DNA of 64,000 bases from Prevotella sp. Lineage in GTDB: Bacteria > Bacteroidota > Bacteroidia > Bacteroidales > Bacteroidaceae. The translations under genes and the position numbers were made by a program. The stretch is from the NCBI GenBank assembly GCA_017538195.1, contig JAFYJH010000033.1:1-64000 (forward strand), in the 5' to 3' direction. The notes under the pieces are model-generated. The model was not told where the DNA came from, did not search any database, and saw only the letters and a list, made by a program, of their open reading frames with translations. Every line of letters begins with the position of its first letter. Position 1 is the first letter of the stretch. Below are positions 51,601 through 59,115 of this stretch, piece by piece.

Positions 51601-52642
51601 GAGGACTGAGCATCTGTTGATAATCCGCTTTTCGGCGATGGGCGATGTGGCGATGACCGTGCCGGTGGTAAGTTCGTTGGCGCGGCAATATCCGAACATC
51701 CGCATCACCGTGCTGAGCAAGCCGTTTGCGCGTGCGTTTTTCGACGGTTTGGCGCCGAATGTCAGTTTCATGGGAGCCGACATCAAGGGCGAATATCGCG
51801 GTGTGAAAGGGCTGAACGCGCTCTATCGGCGACTCTCCGCCAAGCATTTCACGGCGATTGCCGACCTGCACGACACGCTGCGCTCGAAATACCTGCGGAT
51901 GCGCTTCAACCTGAGCCGAAACAACGTGGAGCACGTCAATAAGCACAAAGGCGGTCGCCGCCGACTCATCTCGCAACACAACAAACGGCTTGTGCAACAG
52001 CCGACTCCTTTTGAAAACTACGCCGATGTGTTCCGAAAATTAGGCTATCCCGTCGAATGTCGCTTTGCCGACATTTTCGAGCATCATTCGCCCGATTTCT
52101 CGGTGCTTCCAAGCGAATTTCAACGGTCGAAAACCGACGAAAAATGGATTGGCATCGCGCCTTTTGCCGCCCATCAGGGAAAAATTTATCCGTTGGAGCG
52201 GATGGAGCGCGTCGTTCAGTTGCTCTGCGAGCGAATGCCGACCCTGAAAATCTTCCTTTTCGGCGGTGGAAAAACCGAAAAGGCGCAACTCGACCAATGG
52301 GCTGCGAAATATCCGCAATGCAGCAATGTCACGGGACGGCTCGACGGTCTGCAACAAGAACTGCTGCTCATCCGCCAACTCGACACGATGCTGACGATGG
52401 ACTCCGCGAATATGCACTTGGCATCGCTCGTCGCCACGCCTGCCGTCAGCATTTGGGGTGCCACCCATCCCTTCGCCGGTTTCATGGGTTGGAACCAGTC
52501 TGCCGACAACGCCGTTCAGGTCGATTTGCCCTGTCGTCCCTGCTCGATTTACGGCAAAAAACCGTGTCATCGCGGCGATTATGCCTGCCTCAACGACATC
52601 CAACCCGAAGCCGTCGTCGAAAAAATTCTGCAAAATTTGTGA
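51599..52642 (+). CDS. Glycosyltransferase family 9 (heptosyltransferase-like)
   Basis: A 347-residue GT-B enzyme of the ADP-heptose:LPS heptosyltransferase type: LLIIRFSAMGDVAMTVPVVS at the start, IGIAPFAAHQGKIYPLERME, a nucleotide-sugar site in LTMDSANMHLASLVATPAVS and IWGATHPFAGFMGW. The C-terminal cysteine-rich segment LPCRPCSIYGKKPCHRGDYA is typical of Bacteroidetes members. It probably adds a core sugar to LPS at the inner face of the inner membrane. Paired with DUF4254. Confidence 0.92.
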   Translation: MRTEHLLIIRFSAMGDVAMTVPVVSSLARQYPNIRITVLSKPFARAFFDGLAPNVSFMGADIKGEYRGVKGLNALYRRLSAKHFTAIADLHDTLRSKYLRMRFNLSRNNVEHVNKHKGGRRRLISQHNKRLVQQPTPFENYADVFRKLGYPVECRFADIFEHHSPDFSVLPSEFQRSKTDEKWIGIAPFAAHQGKIYPLERMERVVQLLCERMPTLKIFLFGGGKTEKAQLDQWAAKYPQCSNVTGRLDGLQQELLLIRQLDTMLTMDSANMHLASLVATPAVSIWGATHPFAGFMGWNQSADNAVQVDLPCRPCSIYGKKPCHRGDYACLNDIQPEAVVEKILQNL

Positions 52643-52672
52643 GCGATTTTGTTGGAAAACAAAAAAAATGCT

Positions 52673-52680
52673 TACCTTTG
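52673..52680 (+). promoter_or_regulatory. -7 box of the beta-barrel protein gene
   Basis: TACCTTTG, a perfect consensus box, 55 bp before the ATG at 52736. It shows that the longer frame starting at 52649 is not the real N-terminus. Confidence 0.65.
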
Positions 52681-52735
52681 TCAGTCGAAACCATCAAACA
52701 AGCAATCGAAATCAAAAAACCAATCAATAGAAAAT

Positions 52736-53215
52736 ATGAAAAAAATCTTAGTTATCATCGCAGTGGCCGTTATGCCGCTCGTCGCACACGCGCAGTTTGA
52801 AAAGGGAAAACTCTATGCCGGTGCATCTCTCACAAGTCTTAACCTCAGTTACAGCGGTTCGGAGGATTTGAACATCGGACTGCAAGGACAGGCCGGCTAT
52901 TTCATGGCCGACAACGTTCTGGTTTACGGTCAGGTGGGATGGAACCATCTGGGCGGCTCTACGGACAACATCGATTTGGGTATCGGTGGACGCTACTACA
53001 TTCTTCAAAACGGCATCTTTCTCGGTGCCAACGTGAAGTATGCGCACGGCCCTTGCGGTTACAACGACGTGATGCCGGGCGTGGAAGTCGGCTATGCCTT
53101 CTTCATCAGCCGCACGGTGACGATTGAGCCGTCGATTTATTACCAGCAGTCGTTCAACGACCACAGCGAATACTCGAAAATCGGGCTTCGCGTCGGCTTC
53201 GGCATTTACCTCTAA
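52736..53215 (+). CDS. Small outer membrane beta-barrel protein
   Basis: A 159-residue protein with signal peptide MKKILVIIAVAVMPLVAHA followed by alternating amphipathic strands (GKLYAGASLTSLNLSYSG, VLVYGQVGWNHLGGS, IDLGIGGRYYILQNGIFLG) and a final strand ending in an aromatic/hydrophobic residue (VGFGIYL). This fits an eight-stranded outer membrane porin-like barrel of the OMP_b-brl type. Function unknown. It has its own promoter and terminator. Confidence 0.85.
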   Translation: MKKILVIIAVAVMPLVAHAQFEKGKLYAGASLTSLNLSYSGSEDLNIGLQGQAGYFMADNVLVYGQVGWNHLGGSTDNIDLGIGGRYYILQNGIFLGANVKYAHGPCGYNDVMPGVEVGYAFFISRTVTIEPSIYYQQSFNDHSEYSKIGLRVGFGIYL

Positions 53216-53224
53216 GGGTTACGG

Positions 53225-53257
53225 AAAAAAGGCAAGAACGTCGGATTCTTGCCTTTT
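53225..53257 (+). terminator. Intrinsic terminator after the beta-barrel gene
   Basis: GGCAAGAA (53231-53238) and TTCTTGCC (53246-53253) with a T-run. Its T-run overlaps the start of the -7 box of the next gene, an unusually compact arrangement. Confidence 0.85.
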
Positions 53258-53264
53258 ACCTTTG
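53257..53264 (+). promoter_or_regulatory. -7 box of the ABC exporter, only 8 bp before the ATG
   Basis: TACCTTTG at 53257-53264 and ATG at 53273. The expected transcription start falls on or next to the start codon, so the mRNA would be leaderless or nearly so. Confidence 0.6.
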
Positions 53265-53272
53265 CAAATTGT

Positions 53273-55228
53273 ATGAAAGACTTTCTGCAAGTGCTGCGGC
53301 GATTTGTGCCGCCTTACAAGAAATATCTGGTGCTGTCGGTGGTGTTCAACATCCTGTCGGCCATTCTCAACGTGTTTTCGTTTATGTCGCTCGTGCCGAT
53401 GCTTGGCATTTTGTTCAAGACGGACGACACGGTGAAAGCCACGCAGTTGATGGCGTGGGACTGGAGTCGTATTGACACGGTGGCGATGAACAACATGAAC
53501 TACTACGTGAATCGGCTCATCGAGGCGACGGGCGCGACAACGACGTTGCTCATCATCGGAATTGTGTTGGCCGTGCTGACGTTCCTGAAAACGGGCGCGT
53601 ATTTCCTTTCGTCGGCGACGATTGTGCCGATTCGCACGGGCGTGGTGCGCGACATCCGCAACCAACTCTACCAGAAAATCACGTCGCTGTCGCTCGGCTT
53701 CTTCTCGGAGGAGCGTAAGGGCGACATCATTGCACGCATGAGCGGCGATGTGCAGGAAATCGAGAATTCGATTATGGCGTCGCTCGAAATGCTCTTTAAG
53801 AATCCGATTCTGATTGTGATCTATTTCGCCACGCTGCTCGTCGTTTCGTGGCAACTCACGCTGTTCACCATCGTTTTCGTGCCGATTTTTGGTTGGTTTA
53901 TGGGCTTGGTCGGCAAGAAGTTGAAGGCGCAGTCGATGAAGGCGCAGTCGCTGTGGAGCGACACGATGAGTCAGGTGGAGGAAACGCTCGGCGGACTGCG
54001 GATCATCAAGGCTTTCTGCGCCGAGGAGACGATGAACGAGCGCTTCGACCGCGTGAATTCGGCCTATCGCAACGACATTACGCGGGTGAATGTGCGGCAG
54101 TCGATGGCGCATCCGATGTCGGAATTTCTCGGCACGGTGATGATTGTCATTGTGCTGTGGTTCGGCGGTATTCTCGTCTTGAAAAATCAGTCGCTGTCGG
54201 GTCCCGTTTTCATCTATTACATGGTGATTCTCTACTCGATTATCAACCCGTTGAAGGAGTTTTCGAAGGCAGGCTACAGCATTCCGAAAGGTTTGGCCTC
54301 GATGGAGCGCATCGACAAGATTCTGATGGCGGAAATCGACATCAAGGAGAAGGAAAATCCGATGCCGATTCGCTCGTTTGAGCATCAGATTGAGTTCCGG
54401 AATGTTAGTTTTGCTTACAAAGCCCCCCATACTGCCCCCGAGGGGGCTTCAATAGCTGATGTGTCCCCCTCGGGGGACGACAGGGGGGCTACTTGGGTTT
54501 TGAAGGACATTAACCTTATTATTCCAAAGGGCAAAACCATCGCGTTGGTCGGGCAGTCGGGTTCGGGAAAATCGACGCTTGTCGATTTGATTCCGCGCTA
54601 CTACGATGTGCAGGAAGGCGAAGTGCTCATCGACGGCATCAACGTGAAGGATTTGGGCTTGCACGACCTGCGCCAACTCATCGGAAACGTGAATCAAGAG
54701 GCGATATTGTTTAATGATTCGTTTAGGAATAACATTGCGTTTGGAAAAGGCCCCCTTTCGTCCCCCGAGGGGGATACAAATGTCCAAGAAAAGGGTAATG
54801 AAGCCCCCTCGGGGGCAGTAGGGGGGGCTGTCATTGCCGCCGCCAAAATCGCCAACGCCCACGACTTCATCATGCAGTCGGAACACGGCTACGACACGAA
54901 CATCGGCGACCGAGGCGGACGACTTTCCGGCGGACAGCGGCAGCGCGTTTCGATTGCCCGCGCCATCCTGAAAAATCCGCCGATTCTCATCCTCGACGAA
55001 GCCACTTCCGCCCTCGACACCGAGTCGGAGCGGCTCGTGCAGGACGCGCTCGAACGCCTGATGAAAACGCGCACGACCATCGCCATCGCCCATCGCCTTT
55101 CGACCATTAAAAATGCCGATGAAATCTGCGTTTTGCACGAAGGTCGCATCGTCGAGCGCGGCACCCACGACGAACTGCTCGCCATCGACGGCTACTATCG
55201 GAAACTGCACGATATGCAAAAAGTATAA
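53273..55228 (+). CDS. ABC exporter, fused permease-ATPase (MsbA-like)
   Basis: A 651-residue half-transporter with six membrane helices (about residues 17-320) and a nucleotide-binding domain: Walker A GQSGSGKSTLVDLIP, Q-loop GNVNQEAILFNDSFRNNIAF, signature LSGGQRQRVSIARAI and Walker B ILILDEATSALD, H-loop AIAHRLST. By position among glycan genes it may flip lipid A or another lipid. Two GC-rich elements are inserted in frame: residues about 384-407 (APHTAPEGASIADVSPSGDD), before the first core strand of the ATPase domain, and about 493-519 (GPLSSPEGDTNVQEKGNEAP), after the Q-loop. All catalytic motifs remain. The ATG at 53273 is used; a TTG at 53249 lies in the terminator. Confidence 0.92.
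   Translation: MKDFLQVLRRFVPPYKKYLVLSVVFNILSAILNVFSFMSLVPMLGILFKTDDTVKATQLMAWDWSRIDTVAMNNMNYYVNRLIEATGATTTLLIIGIVLAVLTFLKTGAYFLSSATIVPIRTGVVRDIRNQLYQKITSLSLGFFSEERKGDIIARMSGDVQEIENSIMASLEMLFKNPILIVIYFATLLVVSWQLTLFTIVFVPIFGWFMGLVGKKLKAQSMKAQSLWSDTMSQVEETLGGLRIIKAFCAEETMNERFDRVNSAYRNDITRVNVRQSMAHPMSEFLGTVMIVIVLWFGGILVLKNQSLSGPVFIYYMVILYSIINPLKEFSKAGYSIPKGLASMERIDKILMAEIDIKEKENPMPIRSFEHQIEFRNVSFAYKAPHTAPEGASIADVSPSGDDRGATWVLKDINLIIPKGKTIALVGQSGSGKSTLVDLIPRYYDVQEGEVLIDGINVKDLGLHDLRQLIGNVNQEAILFNDSFRNNIAFGKGPLSSPEGDTNVQEKGNEAPSGAVGGAVIAAAKIANAHDFIMQSEHGYDTNIGDRGGRLSGGQRQRVSIARAILKNPPILILDEATSALDTESERLVQDALERLMKTRTTIAIAHRLSTIKNADEICVLHEGRIVERGTHDELLAIDGYYRKLHDMQKV
54421..54490. repeat. GC-rich nested palindrome inside the ABC exporter gene, copy 1
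   Basis: Outer arms AGCCCCCC (54421-54428) and GGGGGGCT (54483-54490) enclose two inner palindromes, CCCCCGAGGGGG and CCCCCTCGGGGG. Related to the intergenic element at 3856-3900. Read in frame as about 24 residues. Confidence 0.9.
54748..54829. repeat. GC-rich nested palindrome inside the ABC exporter gene, copy 2
   Basis: Contains GGCCCCCTTTC with CCCCCGAGGGGG on the left and CCCCCTCGGGGG with AGGGGGGGCT on the right. The same architecture as the copy 330 bp upstream, again read in frame. Confidence 0.9.
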
Positions 55229-55234
55229 GGATTT

Positions 55235-57253
55235 ATGGTCAAAAAATTGCTCGACAAAACCTATTCGCTCGTGTTGGCGGTCGCTTGGAACCTGCTGTTG
55301 ATTTATTTGGTCTATCAGGTGACGCGCTTGGAATATTACCTCGAAAATGCCACTTATCTCCACTACACGAGCGAGGTTTTTCGGGGTGGATTGGTCTTTG
55401 ACACTTCCGCCATTCTCTACACCAACGCGCTCTACATCGTGCTGATGCTTTTCCCTTGGCACATCAAGGAAAATGGCCGTTATCATCGGCTTTGCAAGTG
55501 GGTTTATTTAGTTATCAACGGCGTGGCAATCGCCATCAATCTGGCCGATTCCGTCTATTTCAAATACACGATGCGCCGCACGACGACGACCGTTTTCGGC
55601 GAATTTTCCAACGAGGGAAATCTCGGCAGCGTCATCGGTGCGGAATTCGTGAACCATTGGTATTTGGTCGTGCTTTTCGTCGTGCTGATGCTGCTTTTGT
55701 GGAAGTTCTACGCCACGCCGCAGTTGGACCATCGGAAAATGCTGCATCGGTGGAAATACAGCCTCATTTGCCTGCTGTCGCTGCTGATGATCACGCCGTT
55801 TTCCATCGCCGGAATACGAGGCGGATGGACTACAGCTGTGCGCCCCGTCACATTGTCGAATGCGAATCAGTACGTGGAGCGACCCACCGATGCTGCCTTG
55901 GTGCTCAATACGCCGTTTTCGCTCATTCGAACCGTCGGAAAAAACGTTTTTTCCGTGCCCGACTATTTTGCAGACGCACAAGAATTGGAATCGATTTTTA
56001 CCCCGATTCATACGCCAGTCGAATCAACTCCCCTCCCGTCGGGAGGGGTCGGGGGTGGGTCTTCCTCCTCGAATCTCGCTTCTCCTTCCTCGAAGAAAAA
56101 CGTCGTCATCCTCATTGTCGAAAGTTTTGGGCGCGAATACATCGGCGCACTCAACAAAGACCTCGAAAACGGCCAGTACAAAGGCTATACGCCGCATGTC
56201 GATTCGCTGATTGCGAAAAGCACCACTTTTACGCACAGTTATTGCAACGGTCGAAAGTCGATCGACGGAATGCCCTCGATTCTCTCGTCGATTCCGATGT
56301 TTATCGAGCCATTTGTGCTGACGCCGTCGTCGATGAACAACGTGACGGGAATTGCCGGAATCCTCGGTGCTGAGGGCTACGAAACCGCCTTTTTCCACGG
56401 AGCGCAGCGCAATTCGATGGGATTTCAGGCTTTCGCCCGCAAAACGGGTTTCCAAAACTACTATGGCCGCGAGGATTTCTGCGAGGACGGTCGCTTCGGC
56501 GACGACAGCGAATTCGACGGCATGTGGGCCATTTGGGACGAGCCGTTTTTGCAATATTTTGCCGCGAAGATTTCGGACTTGAAAGAACCGTTTATGACGG
56601 CGGTTTTCACGGCAACAAGCCATCATCCTTACGCCATTCCCGAAAAATACAAGGAAGTTTATCCCGAGGAAAATCTCATCATCCACAAGTGCATCCGCTA
56701 CACCGACATGGCCATCGGCAAGTTTTTCGAGAAAGTCTGCCGCGAACCGTGGTTTGAGAACACGATTTTCGTGCTCACAAGCGACCATACCAACCACAGC
56801 GACCACGCTTTCTACCAATCGACTTTGGGCGGTTTCTGCGTGCCGATTATCATTTTCGAGCCGGGCCAAGAGCCGCAGGTCATCGACAAAATCGCGCAGC
56901 AAATCGACATCATGCCGACCCTTTTGGGAATGTTGGGCTACAACAAGAAATTCTTTGCCTTCGGCATCGACCTTTTCAACACGCCAACCGAGGAAACGTG
57001 GGCGGTGAACTATCTGAACGGCATTTACCAATATGTGAAGCACGGCCACGTGTTGCAATTCGACGGCACGAAAACTACCGCCGTCTATTCGCTGCAAGAC
57101 TCGCTGATGCAACACAATTTGTTGAAGGAATCCTCATCTCAAGATTCTTCACTCTTCACTCTTCATTCTTCATTTAGCCAAATGGAACGCGAACTGAAAG
57201 CCATCATCCAACAATACATGGAGCGGATGACGCAGAATCGGCTGATGCCTTAA
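55235..57253 (+). CDS. LTA synthase family sulfatase-fold membrane enzyme
   Basis: A 672-residue protein with about five N-terminal membrane segments (first at residues 8-30) and a periplasmic alkaline phosphatase/sulfatase-fold domain: VVILIVESFGREYIGALN, the nucleophilic Thr/Ser region STTFTHSYCNGRKSIDGMPS, FHGAQRNSMGF, YCGRED-like metal region and LTSDHTNHSDH. Family members transfer phosphoglycerol or phosphoethanolamine from phospholipids onto surface polymers; in Gram-negatives, substrates such as LPS or glycolipids are likely. It follows the ABC exporter by 6 bp. Residues about 265-288 (TPLPSGGVGGGSSSSNLASP) and 638-647 (DSSLFTLHSS) are repeat-encoded. Confidence 0.87.
   Translation: MVKKLLDKTYSLVLAVAWNLLLIYLVYQVTRLEYYLENATYLHYTSEVFRGGLVFDTSAILYTNALYIVLMLFPWHIKENGRYHRLCKWVYLVINGVAIAINLADSVYFKYTMRRTTTTVFGEFSNEGNLGSVIGAEFVNHWYLVVLFVVLMLLLWKFYATPQLDHRKMLHRWKYSLICLLSLLMITPFSIAGIRGGWTTAVRPVTLSNANQYVERPTDAALVLNTPFSLIRTVGKNVFSVPDYFADAQELESIFTPIHTPVESTPLPSGGVGGGSSSSNLASPSSKKNVVILIVESFGREYIGALNKDLENGQYKGYTPHVDSLIAKSTTFTHSYCNGRKSIDGMPSILSSIPMFIEPFVLTPSSMNNVTGIAGILGAEGYETAFFHGAQRNSMGFQAFARKTGFQNYYGREDFCEDGRFGDDSEFDGMWAIWDEPFLQYFAAKISDLKEPFMTAVFTATSHHPYAIPEKYKEVYPEENLIIHKCIRYTDMAIGKFFEKVCREPWFENTIFVLTSDHTNHSDHAFYQSTLGGFCVPIIIFEPGQEPQVIDKIAQQIDIMPTLLGMLGYNKKFFAFGIDLFNTPTEETWAVNYLNGIYQYVKHGHVLQFDGTKTTAVYSLQDSLMQHNLLKESSSQDSSLFTLHSSFSQMERELKAIIQQYMERMTQNRLMP
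56029..56061. repeat. GC-rich palindromic element inside the LTA synthase-like gene
   Basis: Same 33-bp element as the intergenic copy at 3780-3812, inverted, with 32 of 33 positions identical by eye. Here it encodes LPSGGVGGGS in the linker between membrane and catalytic domains. Confidence 0.9.
56062..56097 (-). repeat. GAGGAAG-type 7-bp units directly after the GC-rich element
   Basis: On the minus strand GAGGAAG, GAGAAGC, GAGATTC, GAGGAGG. The array abuts the GC-rich element, showing that two repeat classes can occupy the same site. Confidence 0.8.
57147..57174 (+). repeat. Four 7-bp units of CTTCACT type in the LTA synthase-like gene
   Basis: CTTCACT, CTTCACT, CTTCATT, CTTCATT, read in frame near the C-terminus. 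Confidence 0.85.
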
Positions 57254-58062
57254 ACAATGTGGCGGAAAAGGTCGTCGAAACGACCGAAATCGGCTTTGGA
57301 AATCGGTTTTTCGGGATTTTCAATCCAGTAGAGCGGCAAATCGCGATACATCGCAGCCACGAGCGTGAACGTGCTCGGCGCACCCATCAGACAATCGCAA
57401 TGTGACAGCAGACAAAGGTCTTCGGCAGGATTTCCCTCGGGAAAATGCACGGAGAAATCCGACAGTTGTTCGCGATAGAAATTCTTGTCGATTTTGGGGT
57501 CGTTGGTGCAGAAAAACACCGATAAATGCTCCGTCGGACAGCAATTTTCGTGATACTGCCGAACAAAATTCACGTATTGCTCGTCGCTGTAGAAAAAGCG
57601 ACCGCCGTGAAATGTCGCATAGTCGCCTCGACGAATATGAACGCCGAGCCGAATGTCGTTTTTTTCGCCCAATCGCTCCTCGACCTTGCGCTCCACCGAC
57701 TCGTCGAAGGCGAAAAGTTGCAAAATCTCCGATTTATACTTCAGAAAAAGTTCGTACCAACGCGCATACCAACCCGTCGCCACCACCATCCGCTTCGTCA
57801 GCATTAGCCGTTCCTGCGCTTCGTAGTCGGTTTTGTCCTCCTCGAATCTGACCGTCGGAATTAAGCCGCATTTGGCGGCATATTTCGCAAAAACGTAAGT
57901 GGGAAAATTGTGGTGGCGCGTGTGGCCGATGTGGAACCACGGATATTTGTAGGCGAAGCGCATCGACATGGTTTGCCGACCGTGTTCCCGTCCCCACGCA
58001 TACAAATGGCCGTATTGCAGGATGTTGTTGGCCATGCGGCCCTTGTCGTGTACGAAAATCAT
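57250..58062 (-). CDS. Glycosyltransferase family 11 (probable alpha-1,2-fucosyltransferase)
   Basis: A 270-residue GDP-fucose-dependent enzyme. The N-terminal GRMANNILQYGHLYAWG and the fucosyltransferase motif LGVHIRRGDYATF (residues about 139-151) fit GT11, whose bacterial members add fucose in alpha-1,2 linkage, as does the late motif HCDCLMGAPSTFTLVAAMY. The start at 58062 is chosen because the promoter box at 58087-58094 lies within the longer frame. Its end overlaps the LTA synthase-like gene by 4 bp, convergent. It is divergent from the LpxL-GT6 pair. Linkage and acceptor are inferred. Confidence 0.85.
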   Translation of the reverse strand: MIFVHDKGRMANNILQYGHLYAWGREHGRQTMSMRFAYKYPWFHIGHTRHHNFPTYVFAKYAAKCGLIPTVRFEEDKTDYEAQERLMLTKRMVVATGWYARWYELFLKYKSEILQLFAFDESVERKVEERLGEKNDIRLGVHIRRGDYATFHGGRFFYSDEQYVNFVRQYHENCCPTEHLSVFFCTNDPKIDKNFYREQLSDFSVHFPEGNPAEDLCLLSHCDCLMGAPSTFTLVAAMYRDLPLYWIENPEKPISKADFGRFDDLFRHIV

Positions 58063-58086
58063 ATTTTTTTTCAGCAATTGACGGCG

Positions 58087-58094
58087 CAAAGATA
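58087..58094 (-). promoter_or_regulatory. -7 box of the GT11 gene
   Basis: TATCTTTG followed by CGCC on the minus strand, 24 bp before the ATG. Confidence 0.65.
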
Positions 58095-58156
58095 CGATTT
58101 TTTTCCGAAAAAACGATTTTTTCAGCCTATTTCTTGGCATTTTCAGAATTAAACCG

Positions 58157-58164
58157 TACCTTTG
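58157..58164 (+). promoter_or_regulatory. -7 box of the acyltransferase-GT6 pair
   Basis: TACCTTTG followed by CAAAGG, 27 bp before the ATG at 58192. It overlaps the non-ATG start of the longer frame, which is therefore rejected. Confidence 0.65.
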
Positions 58165-58191
58165 CAAAGGTTCAATCAACGCACATTCCGA

Positions 58192-59115
58192 ATGTACTAT
58201 ATCGTTTTTGCCATCTTGTATTTGTTGTCATTGCTTCCCATGCGCATCCACTACGTTTTTTCTGATGTGCTCTATCTGCTTGTCTATCGCGTGGTGGGCT
58301 ATCGCAGAAAAGTGGTCTGGAAAAACCTCTCGACCTCGTTTCCCGACAAGTCGGAAGCCGAGTTGAAGAAGATTGAAAAGGGTTTTTACCATTGGTTTTG
58401 CGACTACATCGTCGAAACCGTCAAGATGTTTTCGATTTCCGAGAAGGAAATGCGACGCAGAATGAGGTTTGAGGGCATGGAGCAAATCGACGAAGTGGCT
58501 AAGCAGGGTCGCGGTGTGACTGTCTATCTGGGGCATTATTGCAACTGGGAGTGGATTACTTCGGTCAATCTACACTTGCCGCCCGGGATGCTTGCCGCCC
58601 AACTCTACCATCCGTTGGAAAACAAGGTTCTCGACCGTCTTTTCTACTATTCCCGAGGTCGCTTAGGAGCCATTTCGTTGGAGATGAACGAGGCTTTCGG
58701 TACGCTCAGAACGTGGCAGAAAGAGGGAAAGCACGCTTTCACAGGCTTCATTGCCGACCAGTCGCCCGGCTTCAGCAGTATGCACTACTGGCCGCAGTTC
58801 CTGAACCATAACACACCGGCCTACACGGGTGGCGAACGCATTGCTCGGATTCTGGACACGAGTGTTGTGTATTTGGATATTTCGCGTCCGAAGCGTGGTT
58901 ATTATGTCGCAAAAGTCGTGAAAATGTCGGATCATCCGAATGAAGAGCCAAAATTCTCAATTACGGAGAAATACTATCGGTTGCTCGAAAACAGCATCAA
59001 GTGCAATCCAGAATATTGGCTGTGGAGCCACAACCGATGGAAGCGCACTTGGGACGATTTCGTAGAATGTTATCCCGACGAGCATGACCGTCAGCGAATT
59101 TTGAATAAATTATGA
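58192..59115 (+). CDS. LpxL/HtrB-like lipid A acyltransferase
   Basis: A 307-residue membrane-anchored acyltransferase: an N-terminal hydrophobic segment (MYYIVFAILYLLSLLPM), the catalytic HxxxxE-type site in VYLGHYCNWEWITSVNLHLP, GFIADQSPGF and the C-terminal NPEYWLWSHNRWKR. It adds a secondary acyl chain to lipid A or a similar lipid at the inner membrane. The start at 58192 follows from the promoter position. The GT6 gene overlaps its end by 4 bp. Confidence 0.92.
   Translation: MYYIVFAILYLLSLLPMRIHYVFSDVLYLLVYRVVGYRRKVVWKNLSTSFPDKSEAELKKIEKGFYHWFCDYIVETVKMFSISEKEMRRRMRFEGMEQIDEVAKQGRGVTVYLGHYCNWEWITSVNLHLPPGMLAAQLYHPLENKVLDRLFYYSRGRLGAISLEMNEAFGTLRTWQKEGKHAFTGFIADQSPGFSSMHYWPQFLNHNTPAYTGGERIARILDTSVVYLDISRPKRGYYVAKVVKMSDHPNEEPKFSITEKYYRLLENSIKCNPEYWLWSHNRWKRTWDDFVECYPDEHDRQRILNKL

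Noticed and set aside
53249..53272. Longer N-terminus of the ABC exporter from a TTG
   Set aside because: The stretch coincides with the terminator stem and the -7 box, and the ATG at 53273 gives a normal N-terminus.
58162..58191. Longer N-terminus of the LpxL-like protein
   Set aside because: It starts inside the -7 box and adds charged residues before the membrane segment.
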